A DNA stretch of 64,000 nucleotides from Pseudomonadota bacterium (GCA_029558905.1 JAKQCX010000005.1:62001-126000); one strand, 5' to 3'. Counted from the first letter of the stretch, positions 8,521 through 18,239 are shown. The notes: a model not told the origin generated them from the letters alone. Numbers and translations: made by a program.

Positions 8521-9527
8521 TCCGGAAAGCGCTCGCCTTGGTTGCCGGCTTGCTCATGTCGCCCAGCCCGCTCCTGGCGGGTTCCTGCGAAGGGGAGTTC
8601 CCCAACCCGGTCACCGACATCTGCTGGCGTTGCATCCTGCCCTTGTCGATCGGCAGCGCCCGCATCGCCAACATCGGCAACCAGACCGACATCGACAACC
8701 CGGGCAACCCGATCTGCACCTGTGGCAGTGCCCCGCCTCATATCGGCGTCACCCTGGGCTTCTGGGAGCCGGCCTTGCTGGCGGAGGTGCCGCGCCAGCC
8801 ATACTGCTTCCCCATCCTGGGCGGCTTGCAGATGAACACCGGCGGCTACCAGCCGACCCAGCACGCCCGTTCGTCCCAGACGCCGGCCAAGCCGACTTCG
8901 ACGGCGTTCTACCACGCCCACCACTACACCTTCCCGATCCTCTATGCCCTGGGCGTGCTCCAGGATCACCCCTGCCTGGTGCAGAACAGCATCGATATCG
9001 GCTTCATGACCGAGTTCGACCCGACCTGGAACGATCCGGCCCTGTCCAGTTGGGTCAATCCGGAGGCCTTCCTGTTCGCCAACCCGGCCGCCCTGGCGGC
9101 CTGCGCGGCCGATTGTGTCGCGGCCAGCGTCGACAAGCCGCTGGCTGCCACGCCTTGGTGCGCCGGTTGTCAGGGCAGCCTCCACCCCATGCAGGGCTTC
9201 GTTCCGCACCACACCGGCGGTGTCGCTACATCGCTGCTACTGACGCAGCGACTGGAAGCCAAGATGCACAAGTTCGGGGTGGCCTGGCGTTATCACGGAT
9301 CGGACGCTCTGTGCGGGCCGTACCCCTCGCCGGTGATGGATCGCCAGGCCTACAAGACCCAGATGCTCTACCCGGTACCGAACACCCGGAAGATCAACGG
9401 CAAGTGCTGCCAGAACCTGGGCGAGTCCTCGATCCTATGGGGCTCGGCCAAGGAATTCCCCATCGCCGGCGAGGACTTCGCCTACCTCCTGTTCCGCAAG
9501 CGGAACTGCTGCATGATCTTGTTCTGA
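8517..9527 (+). CDS. traU: TraU, mating-pair stabilisation protein
   Basis: 336 residues beginning at the ATG overlapping the traW stop. A signal peptide (about residues 1-21) is followed by a Cys-rich protein with the typical opening CEGEFPNPVTDICWRC, a TCGSAPPHIG block, and C-terminal CGPYPSPVMDRQ and KCCQNLGES motifs. Length matches F TraU (330). TraU works in the periplasm with TraW and TrbC in DNA transfer and mating-pair stabilisation. Its many cysteines explain the need for the DsbC-like and TraF proteins of the same operon. Confidence 0.95.
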   Translation: MIRKALALVAGLLMSPSPLLAGSCEGEFPNPVTDICWRCILPLSIGSARIANIGNQTDIDNPGNPICTCGSAPPHIGVTLGFWEPALLAEVPRQPYCFPILGGLQMNTGGYQPTQHARSSQTPAKPTSTAFYHAHHYTFPILYALGVLQDHPCLVQNSIDIGFMTEFDPTWNDPALSSWVNPEAFLFANPAALAACAADCVAASVDKPLAATPWCAGCQGSLHPMQGFVPHHTGGVATSLLLTQRLEAKMHKFGVAWRYHGSDALCGPYPSPVMDRQAYKTQMLYPVPNTRKINGKCCQNLGESSILWGSAKEFPIAGEDFAYLLFRKRNCCMILF

Positions 9528-9534
9528 GGTGGCC

Positions 9535-10248
9535 ATGAAGAACTTGACCAGCCTCACAATCACCGCTCTGGTAGCCACCGTCCTTGCCACCGCCGCCCGG
9601 GGCCAGGATCAGGTTGACTGGCAGTCCCGGATCGACGCGGCCGTTCGCGCCGCCGAGCAGGCCGACACGGCGGCGTGGCACCAGCGCGGCGAGAAGGCCA
9701 TCCAGTCGGCCGAACAGGCGCCGGCACCGGGTATCGCCAACTGGGACAATCTGCCGACCTCAGCATCGCCCGCATCGGACGTCCTGCCGTTTGTCGAACT
9801 TTTCCAGGGTTACCTGAACCAGCAAGCCCAAGGGCAACCGGCGCCGGGTGGTCTGTCCGTCTTCGTTTCCCTGTCCATGCCGCGCGGCAGCCTGGAGTTG
9901 CTGGTCGCCGAGGCGGAGCGAACCGGCGCGACCCTGGTCCTGCGCGGCATGGTTGACCGCTCGATCTCCAAGACGATGCTCGCAGTCCAGAAACTGATAG
10001 GTCCGCGGCAGGTCGCCTGGGCCATCGATCCGGATGCCTTCGCGCGCTTCCGGGTGGAGAGCGTCCCGGTCTTCGTCATGACCCGTCAGGGCGCCCGTAT
10101 CGAAGGTTGCGGCGACGAGGCCTGTTTTACCCAGGACGACTACGTGCGCCTGGCCGGCGATGTGAGCATCCCCTATGCCCTCGACGCCATCGAGCGATTG
10201 GCGCCTCTGTTCCGTGATGACGTGGCGAAGGCGAGGGCAGGGCGATGA
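9535..10248 (+). CDS. trbC: TrbC, periplasmic F-type assembly protein
   Basis: 237 residues from the ATG at 9535 (GAGGTGG upstream; an in-frame GTG lies two codons earlier). Signal peptide ends near residue 23 (ARG-QD). The N-terminal third is helical and Ala/Gln-rich; the C-terminal part has the family pattern LSVFVSLSMPRGSL and VESVPVFVMT, a thioredoxin-like fold without a CXXC. TrbC binds TraW and is needed for pilus assembly. It overlaps traN by 4 bp. Confidence 0.88.
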   Translation: MKNLTSLTITALVATVLATAARGQDQVDWQSRIDAAVRAAEQADTAAWHQRGEKAIQSAEQAPAPGIANWDNLPTSASPASDVLPFVELFQGYLNQQAQGQPAPGGLSVFVSLSMPRGSLELLVAEAERTGATLVLRGMVDRSISKTMLAVQKLIGPRQVAWAIDPDAFARFRVESVPVFVMTRQGARIEGCGDEACFTQDDYVRLAGDVSIPYALDAIERLAPLFRDDVAKARAGR

Positions 10249-12584
10249 GGAAACGATTGGCGCCGATGGCGCTGCTGGTCTGCGCGGGTCTTGCCCACGG
10301 TGATCCGATGAGCGAGGCCCGCGCCGTCGGCCAGGGATCGGTCGATACGATTTACGGCGGGATCAACTACTCCGGGTCGGCCTGGACGCAGGACGCGGCA
10401 CAGGCCTCGACCGGCGGCAATGCACCCTATGGGGTTGATCCGAGCACCGCCAGCACGCAAGGCGCGGCCCTGCAAGCGGCATGCGCCTCGAACCCGGCCT
10501 CACGGGCCGAATGTGAGGGCTTGAACGCCAGCGCCGACACCGCGAATTCAGGCGTCTACCAGAATGCCGGCCAGATCGTGCCGCAGGACGTGTACAAGTT
10601 GAGAGAGGGTCAACTGCCCATCGATTCAGCGCTGGCCGATACGGGGATCGCTGGTGCGTACTCCGCTTGCACTACCCAGACCGTCACCCAGGGCCAGCAG
10701 TATTTCGACGAGCAGTATTGCCACGACTATTACCTGCGGGTACTCGACCAGCCTTGCACCAAGACCCTGGACGTGGAGCTTGTCTGCGAGTCGAGGGTGG
10801 TGCTGCGGGTGAATACCGCCACGGGGTGGTACTGGTGCGGGGGCTGCGCCTACAACCGGGATGGGCAGTGGAGCACCTACAAGGACCAGGTCACGAACCT
10901 GTTGCAGGCGCTCGGCAATCAAACCCAGTTCGCCGGCTCGTTGACCGCCGGGGACTATTGGGGCGTGGTCGGCACGGGCGGCGCGGCGATGACGTTCAAG
11001 GTGAACGGGCATGCCTACGGCACCGGAACCAGCTTCTGGTATTACCACATCCATATCGGACGGGGGATTTCGTACGGAATCTGCGTCAACAATAGCCCGA
11101 CCTTCCAGCAATCGGGCTGCACCGGCGCCATCAACGATTCGATGGTCGATCTGTCCGGGCAAGCGGACTGCCCCAATCCGACCTGGCGTCCGCCGACGGA
11201 GGATTATCCCGGCCACTACTATTGCCCAGGGGCGACGACGATCTCCTGCCCAGCCGGTTCGGAGGCGCAGGTCATCGACGGAAACAGCACCTGCATCGGC
11301 GATCTCCAGTGTAGCGAGCGTGATGACTGGCAGGATTCCTGTGCCGGTTATGCGTCTCGCGTCCCCCCGGGTTTGCTGCCTCCGGATGGGGTCAATCCGG
11401 ACGGCGGGCTGGTGCCGTTCCCGGTCGCCACCGGCCCGGGCCCCAAGGACAAGTGCGAGCGCACCACCTCGGTCTGCACCCAGCCAGGGGAGACACGGGA
11501 CATCGATGACCATCCGGTCACCCGCGACTGCTGGCAATACACGAACACGTTCACCTGCCTGGACCTCGATCCGAAGTCCGATTGCGACCAGCCCCGCTGG
11601 GGCAGTTGCACCACCCTCGGCACCAGCTGCATCGACAGGGACGAACTGATCCCGGACTTCTGCACGGCCGAGCAGACCCGGTTCTCCTGCATGGTGGCGG
11701 ACACCACCCGCGAGGAAACCGTCACCGATTGCGGCACACAGGTCTATCAGGACTCCAGCGGCGCGGTCTGGGACACCGGCCACGAGCCCGATAACGACCT
11801 GGCCTCGGTCGTGGCATTCATGGAGGCCGGCCGGGAGGCGGGCGGCTACATCGACCCGGATTCATTGGAGTTGTTCAAGGGCTTCGACAGCCGCTGCAAG
11901 AAGAAGCTTTTCGGCCTGGTTAACTGCTGCAACAAGGGCGGCACCAGCTCCGGGAGCATGTTCTCCAATTCCGCCATCGCGGCGGTCTCGGCCGGCGGCC
12001 AGGCAGCCGCCTCTACCTACACCTTCGATGCCCTGTTCGTGTCGGACGCGCCGAACTGGGTCATCAACGGCTTTTCGTCGGTGTTCGGCTCCGGCACCAG
12101 TTCGGCGCTCGCGGGCCTGCTGGCCGGCCAGGTCTCGGTGGAGAGTTTCCTGACCTCCCTGATACCCGGCCCCTGGAGCATCGCCATGCTGGCCCTCCAG
12201 TTCTCGGGGTTGCTGAGTTGCGAGGACCGCGACATCGAAACGGCGCTCAAGCGCGATGCCCGCTTGTGCGTCGATCTGGGCGGCTACTGCTCCAAGAAGG
12301 TGCCCATCATCGGCACTTGCCTGGAACGGACCTACAGCCATTGCTGTTTCAACTCGCTGCTCGCCAAGGCCATCAATACCCAGGGCAAGGCCCAACTCGG
12401 GATGGGGATGGGCAGCGCGAAGCAACCGAACTGCGGCGGCTTCACCGCGGCGCAGTTGCAACAGCTCGATCTGGCCGCCATGGACCTGTCCGAGTTCATG
12501 GATCAGGTCAGGCCGCAGGGGGTGTCGCCGACAGCCACATCCTGCTACTTCCAGGGAGAAACCTCATGTCCAGCCGTGCATTGA
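10245..12584 (+). CDS. traN: TraN, outer-membrane mating-pair stabilisation adhesin
   Basis: 779 residues, longer than F TraN (about 600). A signal peptide (about residues 1-19) leads into a very Cys-rich protein with clusters such as WYWCGGCAY, LVNCCNKGG and YSHCCFNSLLAK, the last two being conserved TraN C-terminal features. TraN sits in the outer membrane and contacts the recipient cell's receptors, setting mating-pair specificity. Extra length lies in the middle, where the recipient-contacting region of F-like TraN varies. The 3' end overlaps the next gene by 19 bp. Confidence 0.9.
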   Translation: MRKRLAPMALLVCAGLAHGDPMSEARAVGQGSVDTIYGGINYSGSAWTQDAAQASTGGNAPYGVDPSTASTQGAALQAACASNPASRAECEGLNASADTANSGVYQNAGQIVPQDVYKLREGQLPIDSALADTGIAGAYSACTTQTVTQGQQYFDEQYCHDYYLRVLDQPCTKTLDVELVCESRVVLRVNTATGWYWCGGCAYNRDGQWSTYKDQVTNLLQALGNQTQFAGSLTAGDYWGVVGTGGAAMTFKVNGHAYGTGTSFWYYHIHIGRGISYGICVNNSPTFQQSGCTGAINDSMVDLSGQADCPNPTWRPPTEDYPGHYYCPGATTISCPAGSEAQVIDGNSTCIGDLQCSERDDWQDSCAGYASRVPPGLLPPDGVNPDGGLVPFPVATGPGPKDKCERTTSVCTQPGETRDIDDHPVTRDCWQYTNTFTCLDLDPKSDCDQPRWGSCTTLGTSCIDRDELIPDFCTAEQTRFSCMVADTTREETVTDCGTQVYQDSSGAVWDTGHEPDNDLASVVAFMEAGREAGGYIDPDSLELFKGFDSRCKKKLFGLVNCCNKGGTSSGSMFSNSAIAAVSAGGQAAASTYTFDALFVSDAPNWVINGFSSVFGSGTSSALAGLLAGQVSVESFLTSLIPGPWSIAMLALQFSGLLSCEDRDIETALKRDARLCVDLGGYCSKKVPIIGTCLERTYSHCCFNSLLAKAINTQGKAQLGMGMGSAKQPNCGGFTAAQLQQLDLAAMDLSEFMDQVRPQGVSPTATSCYFQGETSCPAVH

Positions 12585-12940
12585 TCGTGATCCTGGCTTT
12601 GCTCGCCCAAGACGCCATGGCCCGTCAAACCGTGTCCAGCCTCAAGCCGCTGCTTGTCGAGGCGCTCAGGAAGGGAAGCGCCGAGGGCTTGCTCGCAAAT
12701 CCTGATGCCAAGGCCTTCAGCCAGACCTTCGGAAGTACCGCGCCCATCCTGATCGACGTCGTCCGCATCGGCTCGCACCAGGAGGCGGGCTGTGGCCGCC
12801 TGCGCGTGACGACGAGCCAGGCCGGTGTCGTGGAGCGTGATCAGAAGGGCCATGCGCTGCCCGCCAAGGACCAGCGCATGGTGTACCAGGTCAATTTCTG
12901 TGGGAGCGGCCGTTTTCCAATTGGGGAGGAGGGCAGGTGA
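12566..12940 (+). CDS. Small exported protein of unknown function in the transfer operon
   Basis: 124 residues; the ATG at 12566 lies inside the end of traN, after CAGGGAG. A signal peptide (about residues 1-19, AMA-R) precedes a small domain with two cysteines (EAGCGRLRV and VNFCGSGRF). I do not recognise a family. The stop overlaps the GTG start of traF, so it is translated as part of the operon and exported beside TraN and TraF. A role as a periplasmic partner of the mating-pair stabilisation complex is inference from position only. Confidence 0.7.
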   Translation: MSSRALIVILALLAQDAMARQTVSSLKPLLVEALRKGSAEGLLANPDAKAFSQTFGSTAPILIDVVRIGSHQEAGCGRLRVTTSQAGVVERDQKGHALPAKDQRMVYQVNFCGSGRFPIGEEGR

Positions 12941-13767
12941 CGCGCGCACGTCTGGGTGTGCTGGGCGCGCTTCTCTGTAGCGCCTTCGCCTCGGCACAGC
13001 CGCTGGAGGCCAAGTCGTTTCTGCTGGACAAGGAACGGGGCTGGTTCTGGTACGAGCAGGCGCCGGCACCCGTCGAGACCGCGCCGAAACCGAAGGGCGA
13101 AGCGGGGCAGGCCACCGGCAAACCGGTCGAGGTTCGGATGTATGAGCAGTTCAAGGCCGGCATGGAAGAGGCTCGGATCGTCGCCATGTTCAATCCTACC
13201 CAGGCGAACGTGGAGCGCTACGTCCAGTACCGCACCGCCCTGGTGAAGCTGGCCGATCAACTGGCCGAGGCGGGCCAGCGGGTGGTCTGGGCGAACCCCG
13301 AATACGATTTCACCCAGGCGCGGCCGGTGTCGGCCGTCGGCCTACAGGTGCATGACGCGGAGAAATCGGAACAGCACCGGCGGACCTTCGACCGCCTGGC
13401 CAAGACCCACGTGTTGTACTTCTTCTTCAAGTCGGACTGCCCCTACTGCCACGCCTTTGCACCGGTCCTGCTGGGTTTCTCGCAGGCCACCGGGATCAAG
13501 ATATTTCCGGTGTCGCTCGATGGCGGTGGTTTGCCGGAGTTTCCCCAACCGCATAAGGACCATGGCCAAGCGGCGGCGCTGGGCGCCACGACCGTGCCGG
13601 CCGTCTACCTGGCCAATCCATTGACCCACGAAATCACGCCGGTCGCCTTCGGCATCCAGTCCGAAACGGAACTGGTCGACCGCGTCATGGCCATCGCCAA
13701 TCCGGGTATGAGCGGCTTTGTCGATGCCTTGACGCCCATTCGTTCCCTGGAGGGATTAGCACCTTGA
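12937..13767 (+). CDS. traF: TraF, periplasmic thioredoxin-fold transfer protein
   Basis: 276 residues from a GTG overlapping the previous stop. Signal peptide (about residues 1-20), then the conserved ERGWFWYE start of mature TraF, a helical middle, and a thioredoxin domain. Unlike F TraF, which lacks the active cysteines, this one has an intact C-P-Y-C motif (KSDCPYCHAF) and a TTVPAV cis-proline region, so it may be redox-active. TraF acts with TraH, TraU and TraW in pilus assembly. It is distinct from the TraF-type peptidase at 7.3 kb. Confidence 0.9.
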   Translation: MTRARLGVLGALLCSAFASAQPLEAKSFLLDKERGWFWYEQAPAPVETAPKPKGEAGQATGKPVEVRMYEQFKAGMEEARIVAMFNPTQANVERYVQYRTALVKLADQLAEAGQRVVWANPEYDFTQARPVSAVGLQVHDAEKSEQHRRTFDRLAKTHVLYFFFKSDCPYCHAFAPVLLGFSQATGIKIFPVSLDGGGLPEFPQPHKDHGQAAALGATTVPAVYLANPLTHEITPVAFGIQSETELVDRVMAIANPGMSGFVDALTPIRSLEGLAP

Positions 13768-15317
13768 AAAAGACTAAGGAAGCACGTGAAACCGGTTTTG
13801 GAAATCGACCGTTGCTCCCTCACCCCTACCCCTCTCCCAGAGGGAGAGGGGAACTGCTCCCTTCCCCCTCCGGGGGAAGGGCTGGGGATGAGGGAGCAAC
13901 GTATCTATCACTTATCCGCATCCTCGTCGTCGCCCTGGTCATGGCCTCATGTCCGCCGGCCTACGCCGAGTCGCTGCAATCCCAGGCCGAATCCATGTTC
14001 ACCGGCATGGCCAATGTCACGGCGCCCCAAGCCTTCAAGGGCCAGACCATGAACACCTACACGGCTGGCTCCATGTTCGTCCGGGTGCCCAACAAGACCT
14101 ACCAGTTGCTCGCAGCGCAAGCGCCTTACCTGCGCGCGGGCAACGGCTGCTCCGGCATCGACGCCTTCGCGGGCTCGTTCAGCCACATCTCGGCCGAAGG
14201 GTTCAAGGACATGCTCAAGGGCATCACCTCGGCCCTGCCGGGCGTCCTGTTCCAGTTGGCCATCAAGTCGGTGGAGCCGCTCCTGGGCGACACCATGGAA
14301 TGGTTCAATTCCATCGCCACCATGGTCAACCGGGCCAACATCTCCAGTTGCGAGGCGGCGAAGATGGCGGTGTACGAGGGCTATCAGATGCTGGGCATGG
14401 CCACCGCCAAGAACTGCGAGCAGATCGCCTGGCTGACCGGGAAGGCCAGCGACGGCGCGGCTGCGCGGGAGTATTGCAAGAACACCGGCAACGTCGACAC
14501 GGTCATGGCGTCCGCCAACGCCTCCGCCGACCCCAACATCAAGGAACTGCCGCCCTTCCGGGGCAATCTGGTCTGGCAGTCCCTCAAAAAAATGCCCCAT
14601 CTGGACGACTCCGACCGCGAAGTCATCATGTCCGTGACCGGGACGACGATCTACCCCCAGACATACACCGACGGCTCCAACCATCCCGGCTCGCTGGGCC
14701 CGGCCGACCTGAAGACCTCCACCTTGCTCTACGCCGACGGCGGGCCGTGCGGGGCCAACAAGATCCAGCTGCTGAGCTGCGGCGGCGACACGACGGATTG
14801 CCTGAACCCAACCTATTCCTGCCGAGACTTCACCTCCATGAGTCAGCGGGTGGCGGACATCATGGCCTCCCTGGCGGGCAAGATCAGCGCTGGCAACCAG
14901 TCGCCCACGGTGACCGAGATCAACTTCGTCAACAACGTGCCGGTGCCGGTTTACCGCATCCTGGCGGTCGGCGGCACGGTCAACAACAGCGCCATCTCGG
15001 AATCGTTGCGCGCCCAGTTCAACGACTACGTGGCCGTCGAGTTCGTCCACGCCATGATGTCGCGCATGGTCAACGAGGCGATGAACGCGGGCTTGCAGAA
15101 TGCCAAATTGCTGCCGCCACAGACCGAGCAGTTGAGAAACCACATCGACCTGGCCCGCCTGTTCATCCAGCAACTCAATGCCGACCGCCAGGTGGCGGCG
15201 CAGAAGGCCCAGGTGGCCACCACCATCATCCAGCAAGTCGCCCAACTGGAACGCGACCTGCGCGCTGCCATGCCGCAGCAGGTCCGTGACCTGTTGGCCT
15301 ATTCGGCCCTGCGCTGA
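13764..15317 (+). CDS. traH: TraH, F-type pilus assembly protein with a repeat insertion in its leader
   Basis: The reading frame opens at a TTG overlapping the traF stop and runs 517 codons. Codons about 17-46 come from a 90-bp palindromic repeat (13811-13900), giving a HPYPSPRGRGE-type peptide. A hydrophobic signal core (LIRILVVALVMA, ending AYA) then leads into mature TraH (ESLQSQAESMFTGMANVTAPQAF), with the conserved Cys residues (GCSGIDAF, SCEAAKM, CRDFTSMS). TraH is a periplasmic assembly protein, about 460 residues in F. Without the repeat the leader would be of ordinary length. An internal start at ATG 13941 would lose most of the signal core. Confidence 0.88.
   Translation: MKKTKEARETGFGNRPLLPHPYPSPRGRGELLPSPSGGRAGDEGATYLSLIRILVVALVMASCPPAYAESLQSQAESMFTGMANVTAPQAFKGQTMNTYTAGSMFVRVPNKTYQLLAAQAPYLRAGNGCSGIDAFAGSFSHISAEGFKDMLKGITSALPGVLFQLAIKSVEPLLGDTMEWFNSIATMVNRANISSCEAAKMAVYEGYQMLGMATAKNCEQIAWLTGKASDGAAAREYCKNTGNVDTVMASANASADPNIKELPPFRGNLVWQSLKKMPHLDDSDREVIMSVTGTTIYPQTYTDGSNHPGSLGPADLKTSTLLYADGGPCGANKIQLLSCGGDTTDCLNPTYSCRDFTSMSQRVADIMASLAGKISAGNQSPTVTEINFVNNVPVPVYRILAVGGTVNNSAISESLRAQFNDYVAVEFVHAMMSRMVNEAMNAGLQNAKLLPPQTEQLRNHIDLARLFIQQLNADRQVAAQKAQVATTIIQQVAQLERDLRAAMPQQVRDLLAYSALR
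13811..13900. repeat. 90-bp palindromic repeat element inserted in-frame in traH
   Basis: The ends are 17-bp inverted repeats (GTTGCTCCCTCACCCC at 13811 and its near-exact complement ending 13900). Inside are two hairpins, CCCCTCTCCC/GGGAGAGGGG at 13829-13851 and CTTCCCC/GGGGAAG near 13861-13879. Sequences of this CTCTCCC/GGGAGAG type occur as dispersed intergenic palindromes in many proteobacterial genomes. At exactly 30 codons it keeps the traH frame open, in the manner of protein-coding palindromic elements. I see no other copy in this window. Confidence 0.85.
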
Positions 15318-15329
15318 CCGGGGAGCAAC

Positions 15330-18239
15330 GTGGCCGGGTACACCCTGTTCAGCTATGGCGACGTCGACACGCTGGCGTTGATCTTCAATGCCCTCGCCGC
15401 CATGACCGGCGGTTCGAGTATGGCCGGCGCCATCGCCATGGTGTTGATCCTCGGCTTCTTCGGCGCCCTGATCGCCATGGCGGTGATGAAGCACCTGTAC
15501 GGGGTCCACTGGCTGATCGCGGTGTTCCTGATCAACGGCGTGCTCCTGGTGCCCAAGACCACCGTCCAGATCGTCGACAAGACGGCGATGCAAGCCCCGG
15601 TGCTGGTGGACAACGTGCCCTGGGGCATCGGCGCCCTGGCGTCCATCGTGACCAGCCTCGGATCGGGCCTCACCGAGATGTTCGAAACCGCGTTCCAGGT
15701 CCTGCCGGCGGCGCTTTCGGGTAATAGCATCGTGACCCTGCCGGCCGATCTGACCTATGAGAAAACCGGGATGATGTTCGGGGCCACCTTGATCCGTGAG
15801 GCCGCCAAGACCCGCTTTCAAGACCCGGTGTTCGAGACCGACTTGGTCAACTTCATCGCCAACTGCACCATCTACGACATCTCCCAAGGACTGATCGACG
15901 CGAACACGTTCAACAACGCCAAGGACCTCTGGCCGTTGATGGCCAATACCAACCAGGCCCGGTTCACCACCCTGCATGGTGCCAACGGGGCGGTGGATTC
16001 GTATGCCTGCCCAACGGCCTACGCCTCCCTCGATGCCGCCATGGCCAACCAGGTGACGCAGCAAATCACCAATATGGCGGTATTCGTCAACCCGGCCCTG
16101 AGAGCCAATCTCGGCCAATCAATCACGCCGGCGATGTCGAGCGCCGCGGCGGCCGATCTGGATGCCCAACTCATGGCGGCCTACAACCGTTCCGCCTTGG
16201 GCGGCGCGGCCGCCACGACCGCGCAGATCATCCGCCAACATGGCCTGATCAACGCGGTGAACGGCGCCGGCGCGATGTTCAGCCAACGAACCAACGATCC
16301 CTCGGCGCTGATGCTCGGCATGGCCCAGGCCCAGACCACGGCCGCGCACAATGCCCAGAAGATCGTCGGCGGCAAGATAGCCGAATCGGCGCTGCCGCTG
16401 CTGCACAACGGCATCACCGCCATTGTCTATACAGCCTTCCCGCTGGTGATCCTGATCGCCTTGCTTCTGGGTGGTCTGGGCGCGATCCGCGTGCTCAAGA
16501 TGTACAGCCTGTCCCTGGTCTGGCTGGCCATGTGGCCGCCGCTCTATGCCGTGGTGAATTTCCTGCACTCCACCAAGGCCGCCAAGGCGACGGCGCTGGC
16601 TGGCTATGCCAACAGCGTGCAGGGGGTGACCCTGGCCACGGCGCCGAGCATCTACGACACCACGATGTCCGAACTGGCCATCACCAGCTGGCTGCTGGTC
16701 TCGGTGCCGGTCATCGCCAGCGCCATCGTCTTCGGCATGGACAAGCTGGCCAACGCCGGTATCGGCTTCATGACCGCAATGGGCACGTCGGCCAGCTTCG
16801 GCTCGCGCCAGGCCGGCGACTACGCGGGCAACCTCAGCCTGGACAAGATGGACCTGGCGCCGAACTACACCAGTGGATTCATGAGCCAGTACGGCAATGC
16901 CCTGGGCACCAGCACCTCGGACATGCTGACCGGGGATTACCGGTATCGTGCCAACCTTGGCCAGTCGGCTGCCTCGCTGGGCACCTCTACCGAAATCGGT
17001 AGCCGCCTATCCACGGCGTCGGCCAACGCCGAGCGGCTGGCAACCCAGGAATCGGAGGCCGCCCAGAAGGCGGATGCGGCTACCCTGGCGCATATCCTGG
17101 GCGAAACGCACAGGGAAGGGGTGGATAGCGCCTACGGCAAGGGCGCACGCCATGGCGACAGTGCCAGTCTGGGCACCAAGATCGACAAGGTTCATGAGAT
17201 CACGGATCAGCTCAAACGGGATCTGGGGATTACGGATACAAATACCGCTTCGAGCGCACTGAATTTTGCATTGGGGGTGGGATATACCAGCGCTTCAGGT
17301 CGCCAGAAGGCGGCCGAATCGGTCAAGGAAATGCTGCCGGTCAAGGCGGGACTCGATTCCCGTGGGCAACAGGCCAATGAAAACACGGTCAAGGTCGCAC
17401 TGGACAAGGCGCGTTCCGCCGCCATCAAGGCGGGCATTACCGACACCCGCTCGCTCACCGAGGAATACGTCAAGACCGAGGACTTCCAGCATCGCATCAG
17501 CCAGGGCGACGAGCGGGCTCGGCAAATACAAGTCTCGCACCAGGAAGCCCTGACGCACACCCACGCCGCCCAGAAGTCCCACGAACAGTCTCAGGAATAC
17601 CGCCAGAGTGCCGAGAAGGTCATGGCCATGGCGGCGCGGGGTGAGATCAATTGGGTGCCCGAATTCCACAATTATGTCCGCCAGCACGCCCTCAACGCGC
17701 CGGATGAGCATGGCATCCGGGACATGGGTGAGTTGACCGGCGAGAAGGCCGCCTACTGGATGAGCAAATTCTTCTCCGAAGGGGAGATGGGGCGCGCCCT
17801 GGACGGCTCGCCTGCCTGGATGGAGCGGGTCGGGTTTACGCCGACCCGGCATCCCATGGCGCCGGAGACGAACGCCGATCTTGGGTCACGCTACGCCGGA
17901 ATGGCGGCGCCGATGATCGATGGCCAGGCAGTGACACCGGAAACGGTAAGTCAGCAGAACCAGTTCGAACGGACGCTGATGCCGGGTGTTCCCGGTTACC
18001 AAGATCCGGAAGCGAAGGGCAGGGCGCTGGAGCAAAAGGTCACGGCCGGCAAGGCCGCCAACCAGTCGGCCGAGGCGGCGGTCGAGACCGAGATCGGCAG
18101 AAAAGACAAACAGCTTGATCAGCAGTACCAGACCAAGACTGAGAACCTGAACTGGGCCAACGAGGCATTCGGAACCGACGGGGTGTCGGATGCCATCAAG
18201 AAAGGCGCGAAGAAACCGGGAGCGACAGGGAAATGGTAG
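15330..18239 (+). CDS. traG: TraG, mating-pair stabilisation and entry-exclusion-related membrane protein
   Basis: 969 residues from a GTG with GGGGAGCAAC before it; F TraG is about 940. The N-terminal half has several membrane segments (about residues 30-55, 62-75, 360-385, 395-415, 450-475) with the conserved WPPLYAVVNF block. The C-terminal half is a long hydrophilic, Ala/Gln/Ser-rich periplasmic domain of helical character. TraG takes part in pilus assembly through its N-terminus and in mating-pair stabilisation through its C-terminus. It ends the transfer operon seen here. Confidence 0.93.
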   Translation: MAGYTLFSYGDVDTLALIFNALAAMTGGSSMAGAIAMVLILGFFGALIAMAVMKHLYGVHWLIAVFLINGVLLVPKTTVQIVDKTAMQAPVLVDNVPWGIGALASIVTSLGSGLTEMFETAFQVLPAALSGNSIVTLPADLTYEKTGMMFGATLIREAAKTRFQDPVFETDLVNFIANCTIYDISQGLIDANTFNNAKDLWPLMANTNQARFTTLHGANGAVDSYACPTAYASLDAAMANQVTQQITNMAVFVNPALRANLGQSITPAMSSAAAADLDAQLMAAYNRSALGGAAATTAQIIRQHGLINAVNGAGAMFSQRTNDPSALMLGMAQAQTTAAHNAQKIVGGKIAESALPLLHNGITAIVYTAFPLVILIALLLGGLGAIRVLKMYSLSLVWLAMWPPLYAVVNFLHSTKAAKATALAGYANSVQGVTLATAPSIYDTTMSELAITSWLLVSVPVIASAIVFGMDKLANAGIGFMTAMGTSASFGSRQAGDYAGNLSLDKMDLAPNYTSGFMSQYGNALGTSTSDMLTGDYRYRANLGQSAASLGTSTEIGSRLSTASANAERLATQESEAAQKADAATLAHILGETHREGVDSAYGKGARHGDSASLGTKIDKVHEITDQLKRDLGITDTNTASSALNFALGVGYTSASGRQKAAESVKEMLPVKAGLDSRGQQANENTVKVALDKARSAAIKAGITDTRSLTEEYVKTEDFQHRISQGDERARQIQVSHQEALTHTHAAQKSHEQSQEYRQSAEKVMAMAARGEINWVPEFHNYVRQHALNAPDEHGIRDMGELTGEKAAYWMSKFFSEGEMGRALDGSPAWMERVGFTPTRHPMAPETNADLGSRYAGMAAPMIDGQAVTPETVSQQNQFERTLMPGVPGYQDPEAKGRALEQKVTAGKAANQSAEAAVETEIGRKDKQLDQQYQTKTENLNWANEAFGTDGVSDAIKKGAKKPGATGKW

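Noticed and set aside
13947-16118. Open frame of 723 codons opposite traH/traG
   Set aside because: It spans two convincing plus-strand genes and shows the same His/Gly/Asp-rich shadow composition with no family features.
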